The notes beneath the pieces are model-generated. The model was not told the DNA's origin. It worked only from the letters and a program-made list of their open reading frames with translations, and did no database searches. DNA of 64,000 nt from Nephrocerus scutellatus. Its lineage: Eukaryota; Arthropoda; Insecta; Diptera; Pipunculidae. Shown here piece after piece: positions 1 through 11,012 of the stretch; the first letter of the stretch is position 1; each line of letters opens with the position of its first letter. The DNA lies in assembly GCA_947095585.1 (NCBI GenBank), contig OX352761.1:86494419-86558418 (forward strand), in the 5' to 3' direction. The translations under genes were made by a program, and so were the position numbers.

Positions 1-98
1 CACAACCTACTACCCCAAAAACATAATTTGACGATTATAAAAAAAAAAAAACAATGGAAAAATAAAATTTTTATTATTATTATTTATTCATTACCCAG
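1..98. repeat. Dispersed inverted repeat, left copy
   Basis: The first ~98 bases are an inverted match to 5790-5886. The core AACATAATTTGACGATTATA is identical in both copies, and the match runs on through an AT-rich stretch with a TTATTATTATTATT run. Together the two copies bracket the foldback-like element and the MIC10 gene. They may be ends of one large element or two unrelated insertions of the same repeat; the window starts inside the left copy, so this cannot be settled here. Confidence 0.55.
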
Positions 99-99
99 T

Positions 100-3000
100 T
101 AATGGCTAAAACACAGTATAGCGTACAAAGGGTTAGGGCTTTGAGACACATCTCTCCCGAAAGCTCCCACGGAGCAGTTCTCGAAAATCGCAATCTGGTT
201 TGGGGCTCACGCCCCGTTTCTGAGAGAGAAGCTTCTAAAGATTGCATTTATTTTCAGAAAAGTGCGTTTTTCTCAGTTACGCGAGGGAAGTATGGGGGTT
301 AATTGGTACCAAATGAAAGCTGAAATTTTTACCGACACAACCATGCCATTTTTAGGGGCGTGGCCCTTTTATTTCATCAAAATGACAGTATAGCGTACAA
401 AGGGTTAGGGCTTTGAGACACATCTCTCCCGAAAGCTCCCAGGGAGCAGTTCTCGAAAATCGCCATCTGGTTTGGGATTTACGCCCCGTTTCTGAGAGAG
501 GAGCTTCTAAAGATTGTATTTATTATCAGAAAAGTGAGTTTTTCTCAGTGACGCGAAGGAAGTATGGAGGTTAATTGGTATCATATAAAAGACAATAAAA
601 ATACCGTTCGTTTAAAAAAAAATTAAGTCAATCAAACCCAATTCGGCAGACTTAGAATCAAAAACTGACTTTTCCATTTAGGTTAAATAGTGGGCGTGTT
701 TTTAGGGGGCTGGTGTAAATTTTGGTTTTAAATTAAAGGTGAATAATAGTTCTACACAGCCATACTGTTTTTATGAGCGTGGTCATATTTAAGAGAAGGT
801 GGATCAATTTATATTCATTACATACGATTGAGTTTTTTCATGCAAATAAAAGTGATGATGGGATTCCATTGCCCAAATGGTTTATATTCAGATTTGAGTT
901 TTCCTTTTAAAAAGCGTAAAAGTGTAAAAAACGGTGCGCTTAATTAATTTATATTGAGATAGGAGTTTTTTCTTTTAAAAAGGGTTTTTGTAAATTATGC
1001 ACGCACTCTATAATACAGTGCGCTCAATTAATTTATATTGAGATATGAGTTTTTCCTTTTAAAAAGCGTTTTTGTAAATTATGCACGCACTCTAAAATAC
1101 AGTGCGCTCAATTAATTTATATTGAGATATGAGTTTTTCCTTTTAAAAAGGGTTTTTGTAAATTATGCACGCACTCTAAAATACAGTGCGCTCAATTAAT
1201 TTATATTGAGATATGAGTTTTTCCTTTTAAAAAGCGTTTTTGTAAATTATGCACGCACTCTAAAATACAGTGCGCTCAATTAATTTATATTGAGATAGGA
1301 GTGTTTCCTTTTAAAAAGCGTTTTTGTAAATTATGCACGCACTCTAAAATACAGTGCGCTCAATTAATTTATATTGAGATAGGAGTTTTTCCTTTTAAAA
1401 AGCGTTTTTGTAAATTATGCACGCACTCCAAAAAATACAGTGCGCTCAATTAATTTATATTGAGATAGGAGTTTTTCCTTTTAAAAAGCGTTTTTGTAAA
1501 TTATGCACGCACTCTAAAATACAGCGCGCTCAATTAATTTATTTTGAGATAGGAGTTTTTCCTTTCAAAAAGCGTTTTTGTAAATTATGCACGCACTCTA
1601 AAATACAGTGCGCTCAATTAATTTATATTGAGATAGGAGTTTTTCCTTTCAAAAAGCGTTTTTGTAAATTATGCACGCACTCTAAAATACAGTGCGCTCA
1701 ATTAATTTATATTGAGATAGGAGTTTTTCCTTTTAAAAAGCGTTTTTGTAAATTATGCACGCACTCTAAAATACAGTGCGCTCAATTAATTTATATTGAG
1801 ATAGGAGTTTTTCCTTTTAAAAAGCGTTTTTGTAAATTATGCACGCACTCTAAAATACAGTGCGCTCAATTAATTTATATTGAGATAGGAGTTTTTCCTT
1901 TTAAAAAGCGTTTTTGTAAATTATGCACGCACTCAAAAAAAAAAACAGTGCGCTCAATTAATTTATATTGAGAGACGAAATTGCATTATAGTTCCGGCTT
2001 AAGTCTGCCGAATTGGGTTGGATTGGCTTCATTTTTTTTAAACGAACGGTATTTTTATTGTCTTTTATATGATACCCCCATACTTCCTTCGCGTCACTGA
2101 GAAAAACGCACTTTTCTGAAAATAAATGCAATCTTTAGAAGCTCCTCTCTCAGAAACGGGCGTAAACCCCAAACCAGATGGCGATTTTCGAGAACTGCTC
2201 CCTGGGAGCTTTCGGGAGAGATGTGTCTCAAAGCCCTAACCCTTTGTACGCTATACTGTCATTTTGATGAAATAAAAGGGCCACGCCCCTAAAAATAGCA
2301 TGGCTGTGTCGGTAAAATTTGCAGCTTTCATTTGGTACCAATTAACCCCCATACTTCCTTCGCGGCACTGAGAAAAACGAACGGTATTTTTATTGTCTTT
2401 TATATGATACCAATTAACCCCCATACTTCCTTCGCGTAACTGAGAAAAACGCACTTTTCTGAAAATAAATGCAATATTTAGAAGCTCCTCTCTCAGAAAC
2501 GGGCGTAAACCCCAAACCAGATGGCGATTTTCGAGAACTGCTCCCTGGGAGCTTTCGGGAGAGATGTGTCTCAAAGCCCTAACCCTTTGTACGCTATACT
2601 GTCATTTTGATGAAATAAAAGGGCCACGCCCCTAAAAATGGCATGGTTGTGTCGGTAAAAATTTCAGCTTTCATTTGGTACCAATTAACCCCCATACTTC
2701 CCTCGCGTAACTGAGAAAAACGCACTTTTCTGAAAATAAATGCAATCTTTAGAAGCTCCTCTCTCAGAAACGGGGCGTGAGCCCCAAACCAGATGGCGAA
2801 TTTCAAGAACTGCTCCCTGGGAGCTTTCGGGAGAGATGTGTCTCAAAGCCCTAACCCTTTGTACGCTATACTGTCATTTTGATGAAATAAAAGGGCCACG
2901 CCCCTAAAAATAGCATGGCTGTGTCGGTAAAATTTGCAGCTTTCATTTGGTACCAATTAACCCCCATACTTCCTTCGCGGCACTGAGAAAAACGAACGGT

Positions 3001-3445
3001 ATTTTTATTGTCTTTTATATGATACCAATTAACCCCCATACTTCCTTCGCGTCACTGAGAAAAACGCACTTTTCTGAAAATAAATGCAATCTTTAGAAGC
3101 TCCTCTCTCAGAAACGGGGCGTAAACCCCAAACCAGATGGCGATTTTTGAAAACTGCTCCATTGGAGCTTTCGGCAGAGATGTGTGCCAAAGCCCTAACC
3201 CTTTGTATGCTATACTGTCATTTCCATATAAAAACATGTTGTATGAAAAGAACTCCTTCATATGATATACCACTCAATCATATGAAATTGCACATAAACC
3301 AAATACAAATTGATATACCTTCCGTTAAAATTGGGCCACGATCATAAAAATATTATGGCTGTATAGAACTATTATTCACCTTTAATTTAATACCAATATT
3401 TAGACACGCCCCCTAAAAACACGCCCACTATTTAACTTTTATGGA
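100..3445. mobile_element. Foldback-like element: inverted arms around a tandem array
   Basis: The left arm (about 100-780) has two direct units of ~272 bp, each beginning CAGTATAGCGTACAAAGGGT (at 113 and 385). The right arm (about 1985-3445) holds the same units in reverse orientation, with GTACGCTATACTG recurring near 2250, 2590, 2865 and 3210. Matching single-copy blocks are also inverted: 597-655 against 1998-2065 (AATACCGTTCG...), and 676-770 against 3345-3445 (GTGGGCGTGTTTTTAGGGG). Between the arms lies an 84-bp tandem array. No transposase is present. Long modular inverted repeats with internal tandem repeats are the hallmark of Foldback/Galileo-type elements, but no family-specific terminus was recognised, so the family assignment is inference. 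Confidence 0.6.
930..1975 (+). repeat. 84-bp tandem array, about 12 copies
   Basis: The unit starts CAGTGCGCTCAATTAATTTA and is 84 bp; starts are seen at 1016, 1100, 1184, 1268, 1352, 1437 and on to about 1946. Copies differ by only a few substitutions. Because 84 is divisible by three, one frame stays open for 184 codons as a 28-residue repeat; this is a by-product of the array, not a gene. Confidence 0.95.
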
Positions 3446-3483
3446 AGTCAGTTTTTAAATTCTCTATATTAACTTCACTTGCC

Positions 3484-3572
3484 CGTGGGTCGTCGGTCGT
3501 CGGTCGGTCGTCGGTCGGTCGTCGGTCGGTCGTCGGTCGGTCGTCGGTCGGTCGTCGGTCGGTCGTCTGTCG
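3484..3572 (+). repeat. GTCGGTCG minisatellite
   Basis: A run of alternating GTCG and GTCGGTCG words. Shorter versions of the same run occur at about 8323-8350 and 9749-9776. In all three places it is followed by the same sequence (CTTGCGATCAATTTTTAACC), so it is the fixed leading part of a dispersed composite repeat. Confidence 0.9.
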
Positions 3573-3850
3573 TGGATTCTTGCGATCAATTTTTAACCCA
3601 CTTCCCATGGCCCGATTTTATTGAAATTTTGCACACTTGCGTATTTCCGGAGACAACACTTTCTATTAAATTTTGAGGCCCCTCGGGCTGCGGGGTCGGG
3701 GGGCTCCCAAACAAAAATTTTAAAAAATTTACCCGATTTTCTTCAAATTTTACACACATGTGTATACCCAATAAACAATACTTTTTCGAAAATTTGGTAG
3801 TGATCGGGTCTCGGGTTCGGCCGCAAGGCCCTTATACATTTTTTAAATAT
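3573..3850 (+). repeat. Diverged copy of the ~118-bp monomer family
   Basis: Contains two degenerate monomers of the family found at 8.4-9.3 kb: CCCGATTTT..., then GGAGACAACACTTTCTATTAA, then a GC-rich GGCCCCTCGGG block, then CCCGATTTTCTTCAAATTTT. It follows directly on the GTCGGTCG run, as in the later arrays. Confidence 0.75.
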
Positions 3851-4402
3851 CTGTACTGGCATCAGATATTCGTCGCCCTTTATGGACTTTGTGCGGTGTG
3901 TGCTGCGCAGTCGGCTGCGCTGCATGGTTTTGGTGGTGGTGGAGAGAGAGAGAGAGAAATCTTAGCGCACGCACAAATGAACCCAGCAAATGAAACGAGA
4001 CATACATGTTTTATGCTTACTTCAACTTACATTTAAATTATATACTGAATTGTATTTTTATTGATGTTTTTTTTTTTGTTGTCGATATCAACTTACAGAT
4101 AGAACAACAAGTTTTCACAATATTCTGTCATTTGACGTTTTCATAAATTAGTTCAGAGCAGTAAAAGAGTTCTCAAGATAAATGTTCGTGTTTCTTATTT
4201 GCTCAGAGTATGAGCGTGCTCTAAGTGCTCAGAATAAAATGATCTGAGCTTTTTCAATTTTAACATCTGATGTCAAATGTTTGTTTCGATGATTTTCTTC
4301 TACAATAAAAAAAAAATGGCCCAGGATCGAGGGGCTCCCATATCAATTTCTGCGATTAGAGAATTTAGATGAAAAATTTTAATTTTTATTGGTTGTTTTT
4401 TT
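3851..4402. other. Gene-free stretch
   Basis: No coding similarity was recognised. It contains a short GA microsatellite near 3941-3957 and scattered T and A runs. The last ~80 bases (GATTAGAGAATTTAGATGAA...TTTTTATTGG) resemble 9305-9350 next to the satellite block, suggesting shared repeat ancestry. Confidence 0.4.
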
Positions 4403-4675
4403 TGATTCTAAGTCTGCCGAATTAGGTTTGATTGGCTTCATTTTATTTTAGAAGAACGGTAATTTTATGTCCTTTCATATGGTACTAATTAACCCCTAAG
4501 TCCCCAAAAAACTACTTAGAAAATTGAATTTTTCAAAAAAATACTCAAAACTTTGACAGCCCCTCCTACCTAAAGGGGGCGTTTACGACCCACCCCGCCC
4601 ACTTTTTTGGTGTGTGGGCGGTGGGTGGTGGGCGTGGCAAGTTTTCGAAATACCGTTGTACGCTATACTGTATAT
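4403..4675 (-). repeat. Degenerate extra copy of the foldback-arm unit
   Basis: AAGTCTGCCGAATT, then a poly-T-rich block, GAACGGTAATTTTA, a GGTACTAATTAACCCC block and finally GTACGCTATACTGT repeat the module order of the right arm at 1998-2600, but with much more divergence. It ends about 150 bp from the MIC10 stop codon. Confidence 0.65.
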
Positions 4676-4820
4676 TTACCATCTAATAAAGCATACTTAA
4701 AGTTTAACCAATTTAAAAGTTAACAATAAACGGAATATGAAGTTTAATTTTATTCAAAAATCTCACAATGGGTTCCCATTTACAATTAAAATAATTTTTT
4801 TTATTTATTTAGGAATACGT

Positions 4821-5249
4821 CTATGAATGTAATTCTCGTTCACATGTTCTGTAGGCGACCCCGATGCCAAAGCCAGTTCCTAGGATTAGAGGCCACGCTT
4901 TCCGTTTAAACAACAGCAGAGAAAATACGGTACCTAAAACCAAACCACCAGCTGAAATATAATGCTTAGTTAATTAAATATGAATCCATAAAATGAACAG
5001 GTCAATTTAAATTGCCAACAAGATTATAGCGATTACTTATAGTAAATGTAAGATATTGTGGGATTTTTATAACCATGTTCCAAACGATTTTCGTTAAAAT
5101 TCTCTGCACAAAATGAAGACATTACGCAATACATATTATAGTATTTACTCACATCCCTTTATCAGTGTGTCTGTGAAGCAGCGATCGAGCCTTTTACCAA
5201 ATTCATCTTCAGAGAAGTTCTTTTCAAAAGATTTATTTTGTTTTGACAT
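4821..5249 (-). CDS. MIC10: MICOS complex subunit MIC10 (two exons)
   Basis: Spliced minus-strand gene: exon 1 5249-5153 (97 nt), exon 2 4951-4821 (131 nt), giving 75 residues. The intron, 5152-4952, starts GTGAGT and ends TTTCAG. MIC10 is a small inner-mitochondrial-membrane protein whose oligomers bend the membrane at crista junctions within the MICOS complex. The N-terminus has the family pattern of an acidic SEDEFG followed by a basic-aromatic segment with a Cys. Two hydrophobic segments follow (about residues 33-47 and 52-66), joined by a positively charged KRK loop. The second carries the glycine ladder GTGFGIG (residues 57-63), the family's GxGxGxG oligomerisation motif. Length is normal for the family. 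No frame damage is seen. It is the only host gene in the first 29 kb and sits between repeat blocks. Confidence 0.9.
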
Positions 5250-5789
5250 GTTTTGCTACTGATACTAAGTACTGATTTTTCCACCGCAATTAAAATTTTT
5301 TTTAAAAAAAAAGTTTTCAATCGTTATACTAACCTAAACGTAAAGACTAATTGTCAATAAAATTAATATAGAATTCTATTGGCAGAAATATTTCTTTGTT
5401 GTTTTCTAAATATTGATATAAATCAATTTTTTTCATAAAAAATAAATTTTTTTTGGATTTCTGTCAGATCTTTTTATTCAAATAAATTATCATGTTTTAT
5501 TGGCATACAAATTATGGTTTTTTTAATGGGGATTTGTTTTGATATAGCTTCTACCTCATAAAAAGTAAAATATTTATATTTTATATTTTATTACTACATA
5601 ATATGATGTATAAATCCTCTAACTACTTTTGTTATCCAGATAACTTTATGATTTTTGTAAATAAAATAACTTTTATTATTCCTGTTTTGCGAAGGAAATC
5701 TACTTTAGTGCGGTCATTTCACTTTTCTGTAGCACAATTTTTAAAAGGAAAATTTATATTCCGTAACATCATGAATAAAATCTTCATTT
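5250..5789. other. Upstream region of MIC10
   Basis: AT-rich sequence with no recognised coding content. It should hold the MIC10 promoter and 5' UTR near 5250-5350; no TATA box or other motif stands out clearly enough to mark. The short open frames here lack any family resemblance. Confidence 0.4.
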
Positions 5790-5886
5790 ACTGGATAATA
5801 AATAAATAATAATAATAATAACAAAACTTTTATTTTTACATTGTATTTTTCGGTTATAATCGTCAAATTATGTTTTTGAGGTAGCA
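5790..5886. repeat. Dispersed inverted repeat, right copy
   Basis: Inverted counterpart of positions 1-98, including TATAATCGTCAAATTATGTT and the adjoining ATT-rich run. Outside it the sequence (GAGGTAGCAGC) differs from the window start after a few bases. Confidence 0.55.
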
Positions 5887-7437
5887 GCTATTTCACAGTT
5901 TAACCCAATAGTTCCCAAAGCATGGGCCGTGACACACTTGTGAAAATAAATGTCAAAAAATTTGGTATCGATCCGGAAACACTGTAACGTGTAAAGGCAA
6001 AAAACATGTTTGCGTACATATAGCCTTGACTCGGTATTTGAAATATTGGTTCCGGTACTGATGTGGAGGTTTGTCATTTGTTTCGCAACGTTGGCCAACC
6101 AAAGCATATAGTCATCAAAAATTGAAAGCCATTTCTCAATCAAACACCTACATTATATGAGTATGTGGATTAAATTAGTTCAACATAAGCTATAGCTGTG
6201 TTGATTTGGCAAAACCAGCTTGGCTTACGATGGGGGTAATGTTTGTAATGATTGCTGTTTGCTGATTTTTTTATATACATTATTCTGAATATGGGCTTTC
6301 AACTACCCGGTACACGTCAATGTTACCTTGGACCAATGGTGCGACCAACACGTAATTGCTAACCGCGGGCAAACGTCGACAGAGTTGAAGTGACTGTAGG
6401 CGGGGTGCACGCCTATCGGAGCGCTGACTTTGCTCTTCGGGATGTGGGGGGTTCTTGCATGTCACCATTCCTTCTACATTACATAAAAAAAATTTCTGCG
6501 TGCAATTTTTGGAATCAATTAACATCCTGAATATGAGAAAAAAAATCTACAAAAGAAAAAAAAAAGATTGCTGGAGTAATGTTAGGAAATCAAGAGAATA
6601 GGGAAAAGAGAAAAAAAAGGCCCAGAAGACAAAAGAGAGAAGAATCACCTTCCTTCGATGGTCATGATAGAGGGGAGAGGTGCAACAAGAATTGTTTCTT
6701 AGTGTAAACTAATCATAGGTTTATGTTTTAACAAATAAGATTTTATTTTATTCTTTTTTTCAAAATCCCTCGCCCAATGTACAATTTTGGAATACAGTAA
6801 TAACTATGATTAAAATCGGACACCCAATTTATTTCGATCTAGGTCAAAGCAACATATGATCTTATTTATTTTATTTTTTTCATAATAAGGAGAAAAAAAC
6901 TAATGTTGTCTTAGCCTTAATAGCGGTATAAACGAAAACGAAAAAAAAAAAACAAATAAAAAAAAATTTCGCTTCAATAAAAAAGCTTTGCGAGAAAAAA
7001 AAATACACCAAGAAAAGAGAGTGCGAATATTTTTAAATGAACATAACAAGTTACCAATCACCTTGTAAATAGTAAAAGCAATCCGGGGCATCTGCTTCGG
7101 AAGCGCTGACGAGTTCGACGTTCCGTCATAACTGAAACAAACTAATTAGGTTAATGAAAAAAAAGGGCGGATTAGCAAATCCTCCTTGTTTATCAAGAAA
7201 GGGGGGTTTGGAAGAGCCAGGCCAAAAATTATTTTTCTTTAGTTCACCGATAATAAGTCTAAATTGTGTTTTCTCCCTTTTTTGTTTTTGTTTAATGACT
7301 TTACAAGAAAATCACATTATTGGTAATCACATATATGTTTTTTTAACCTTTAGACAAAAGAAATTATATTTTTTTCTTTTAAACATCAATACAAATAAAG
7401 TATTGAATAGGTAATTCTTATTATTTTTCTTAATCTT
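5887..7437. other. Gene-free stretch, unrecognised repeats
   Basis: Nothing here was recognised as a gene. A minus-strand open stretch at 6280-6525 is GC-richer than its surroundings and may be a relic of a transposon, but no motif identifies it. 6535-6650 is strongly purine-rich on the plus strand, and 6930-7020 is A-rich. These look like decayed repeat tails. Confidence 0.3.
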
Positions 7438-7560
7438 AATTTGCCGAGGAACAACAACAATTGCATTGTCGAATTCCTTCTTTGGAATTGTGAAAACCTG
7501 CTGTTTGGCTGGTTTTGGCTGGTTTTGACATTCGAATTCCGAACTCGCTCGGCAATTAAA
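7438..7560. mobile_element. Miniature inverted-repeat element, copy 1
   Basis: About 120 bp bounded by TTGCCGAG and its complement CTCGGCAA, with a shared core (TTCCTTCTTTGGAAT, then GAAAACCTGCTGT and CTGGTTTT). The same core and ends appear at 34372-34485. There is no coding capacity. Target duplication not clear; the DNA-transposon family is not identified. Confidence 0.6.
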
Positions 7561-7664
7561 TGCAGCTAATATGCAATCTAAACGAAATTGTTTTCGGCAA
7601 TGTTGGATACTGGTAATTGTCAAAAATAAAATTTTTAATTTTATTACTCCCCCCTTTTGTAATA

Positions 7665-8290
7665 TCCTTGATAAAAACCGTGGTGCTTCCTATTAAATCC
7701 AAATGATGACTGAACAAATTAATTTCTTGGTGTTTATATGTGTTTTTTTTTTTTAAAGTTAATTAAATGATGAATTCATTAAGAATTTTTTTGAGTGATC
7801 AATTTTGTGTCTCACTATCACGGTACAAAACAATTAATTTTTAAAAAGGCTTAAATGTTTTTTTTACCAATATTTAAGAAATTGAAATTCGGCCGTTTTT
7901 TTACCGTGTGCGCCTATATGAACCGTGGTGCTTCCGATGAAAACACAATGACGACTGAATAAATGATTATTTTCTTTAGGCAACATATTTTTGAATTGAA
8001 GAAAATTTCAATATTTATATATGGATTTTTTTAAAGTTAATTAAATGATGAATTCATGAAGAATTTTTTGGCCTCCCTATCACTATACAAAACAATTAAT
8101 TTTTAAAAAGCTTTTTTTTCTCAAAATTGGAGAAATTGAAATTCGGAAATTTTTTTACCGTGTGCGCACTTACGAACCATGGTGTTTGCGATTAAATCCG
8201 AATGTCGACTGAACAAATTAATAAATTCTGTAGGCAGCATATCGGCCATTTTTGAATTGACGAAAATTTCTATTTTTTTATATGGATTTT
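7665..8290 (+). repeat. ~250-bp satellite monomers
   Basis: Monomers are marked by AACCGTGGTGCTTCC near 7676 and 7921 and by its variant near 8175, giving periods of 245 and 254 bp. Each runs through AGTTAATTAAATGATGAATTC, CACTATCAC, AAAACAATTAATTTTTAAAAA and TTTTTTTACCGTGTGCG. The third monomer is interrupted at about 8290 by the GTCGG/118-bp array and resumes beyond it. Confidence 0.8.
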
Positions 8291-8292
8291 TT

Positions 8293-9330
8293 AAATTCTC
8301 TATATTAACTTCACTTGCCCGTAGGTCGGTCGGTCGTCGGTCGTCTGTCGTGGAATCTTGCGATCAATTTTTAACCCACTTCCCAAAGCCCGATTTTATT
8401 GACACATGTGTCTTTCCGGAGACAACACTTTCTATTAAAATTTGAGGCCCCTCGGGCCCCGTGTGTATCTCTGATAGACAACACTTTTTGTAAAAATTTT
8501 GGAGACCCTGGGCCCCGGGTTCGTGGGACCCCATAATTTTTTTTAAAAAAAATAACCCGATTTTCTTTAAATTTTATATACGCGTGTATCTCCGACAGGC
8601 AACACTTCTTGTAAAAATTTTGGAGACCCTGTGCCCCGGGTTCGTGGGGCCCCATAAAATTAAAAAAAAAAATTAACCCGATTTTCTTCAAATTTTATAT
8701 ACGCGTGTATCTCCGATAGGCAACACTTTTTGTAAAAAAATTTTAGACCCTGGGCCCCGGGTTCGTGGGGCCCCAACATTTAAAAAAAATTAACCCGATT
8801 TTCTTCAAATTTTATATACGTATGTATCTCCGATGAAAAACCCTTTTTGTAAAATTTTTGGAGACCCCGGGCCCCCGGGTCATTGGGCCCAAATTTTTTT
8901 TTAAAAAAATTAACCCGATTTTCTTCAAATTTTATATACGTGTGTATCTCCGATGGACAACACTTTTTGCAAAAATTTTGGTGGCCGAAGTCGAGGGGCC
9001 CCTTTAAATTTTTTAAAAAAATAATTACCCGATTTTCTTCAAATTTTATACACCTCTGTATCTCCGATGGACCAAATTTTTCTGAAAGTTTTTGGAGTGA
9101 ACGGGCCCAGGGCCAAGGGGTGCCCATATAAATTTTTTAAAATTTAGCTCGATTTTCTTCAAATTTTTAACATATGTGTATCACTGATGGACATAACTTT
9201 TTGTAAATTTGTTGGAGTGATAGGGCCCTGACACCCGTGTGGTGTCCATGTAAATTTTTTAAAAATTAGCCCGATTTTCTTCAAATTTTAACACATACCT
9301 ATCTCCTGTTAGAGAATTTACATGAAAAAT
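8293..9330 (+). repeat. Array of ~118-bp monomers, first block
   Basis: About eight monomers of 116-121 bp. Each has CCCGATTTTCTTCAAATTTT, then TATACGNGTGTATCTCCGAT, then CAACACTTTTTGTAAAAATT, then a G/C-rich GACCCTGGGCCCCGGG block and a poly-T/A spacer. Divergence increases toward the right end. The array starts with the GTCGG run at about 8323. Confidence 0.85.
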
Positions 9331-9718
9331 TTTAATTTTTATGGGTTGTTTTTTTTCAAGTTAAATTAATGATGAATTCATTAAGGATTGTTTTTAGTGA
9401 GCACTTTTGTGCCACACTATCACTATACAAAACAATTAATTTTTTAAAAAAAACATAAAAGTTTTTTTTAACAAAATTGATTAATTGAATTTCGGCCAAA
9501 TTATTTAAACAATTAATTTTTAAAAAGCTTAAAAGTTTTTTTTCTTCAAAATTGAAGAAATTGAAATTCGGAAATTTTTTTTACCGTGTGCGCACATACG
9601 AACCATGGTGCTTCCGATGAAATCCGAATGACAATTGAACAAATTAATAAATTCTTTAGGCAGCATATCGGCCATTTTTGAATTGACGAAAATTTCTATT
9701 TTTTTATATGGATTTTTT

Positions 9719-10757
9719 AAATTCTCTATATTAACTTCACTTGCCCGTACGTCGGTCGGTCGTCGGTCGTCTGTCGTGGAATCTTGCGATCAATTTTTAA
9801 CCCACTTCCCAAAGCCCGATTTTATTGACACATGTGTCTTTCCGGAGACAACACTTTCTATTAAAATTTGAGGCCCCTCGGGCCCCGTGTGTATCTCTGA
9901 TAGACAACACTTTTTGTAAAAATTTTGGAGACCCTGGGCCCCGGGTTCGTGGGACCCCATAATTTTTTTTTAAAAAAATAACCCGATTTTCTTTAAATTT
10001 TATATACGCGTGTATCTCCGACAGGCAACACTTCTTGTAAAAATTTTGGAGACCCTGTGCCCCGGGTTCGTGGGGCCCCATAAAATTAAAAAAAAAAATT
10101 AACCCGATTTTCTTCAAATTTTATATACGCGTGTATCTCCGATAGGCAACACTTTTTGTAAAAAAATTTTAGACCCTGGGCCCCGGGTTCGTGGGGCCCC
10201 AACATTTAAAAAAAATTAACCCGATTTTCTTCAAATTTTATATACGTATGTATCTCCGATGAAAAACCCTTTTTGTAAAATTTTTGGAGACCCCGGGCCC
10301 CCGGGTCATTGGGCCCAAATTTTTTTTTAAAAAAATTAACCCGATTTTCTTCAAATTTTATATACGTGTGTATCTCCGATGGACAACACTTTTTGCAAAA
10401 ATTTTGGTGGCCGAAGTCGAGGGGCCCCTTTAAATTTTTTAAAAAAATAATTACCCGATTTTCTTCAAATTTTATACACCTCTGTATCTCCGATGGACCA
10501 AATTTTTCTGAAAGTTTTTGGAGTGAACGGGCCCAGGGCCAAGGGGTGCCCATATAAATTTTTTAAAATTTAGCTCGATTTTCTTCAAATTTTTAACATA
10601 TGTGTATCACTGATGGACATAACTTTTTGTAAATTTGTTGGAGTGATAGGGCCCTGACACCCGTGTGGTGTCCATGTAAATTTTTTAAAAATTAGCCCGA
10701 TTTTCTTCAAATTTTAACACATACCTATCTCCTGTTAGAGAATTTACATGAAAAATT
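9719..10757 (+). repeat. Array of ~118-bp monomers, second block
   Basis: Copy of 8293-9330 displaced by 1,426 bp, with the same order of individually diverged monomers. The copy therefore arose by duplication of the whole block rather than by independent expansion. Confidence 0.85.
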
Positions 10758-11012
10758 TTAATTTTTATGGGTTGTTTTTTTTTCAAGTTAAATTAATGAT
10801 GAATTCATTAAGGATTGTTTTTAGTGAGCACTTTTGTGCCACACTATCACTATACAAAACAATTAATTTTTAAAAAAAAACATAAAAGTTTTTTTTAACA
10901 AAATTGAATAAATTGAATTTCGGCCAAATTATTTAAACAATTAATTTTTAAAAAGCTTAAAAGTTTTTTTTCTTCAAAATTGAAGAAATTGAAATTCGGA
11001 AATTTTTTTTAC

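Larger units (their letters stand above)
8160..11012 (+). repeat. Tandem duplication of a 1,426-bp composite block
   Basis: Sequence 8160-9585 is repeated at 9586-11012 at a constant offset of 1,426 bp. Conceptual translations through the two copies are the same but for about one residue in a hundred, so the duplication is recent. Each block holds one satellite monomer start, the GTCGG run, the 118-bp array and the satellite remainder. A third block starts at about 11010 but reverts to plain satellite without the inserted array. Confidence 0.9.

Noticed and set aside
1417..1971. 184-codon open frame of 28-residue repeats
   Set aside because: It is produced by the 84-bp tandem array, whose unit is divisible by three; no start context, codon bias or family supports a protein.
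930..1975. CRISPR-like array of regular repeats
   Set aside because: The repeats are contiguous 84-bp units without unique spacers, and the DNA is eukaryotic.
6280..6525. 81-codon minus-strand frame with a GC-rich centre
   Set aside because: No motif or family recognised; listed only as possible transposon debris.
8371..10557. Several paired open frames of 80-115 codons in both strands of the satellite blocks
   Set aside because: They follow the ~118-bp monomers exactly and are duplicated with the block; they are repeat artefacts.
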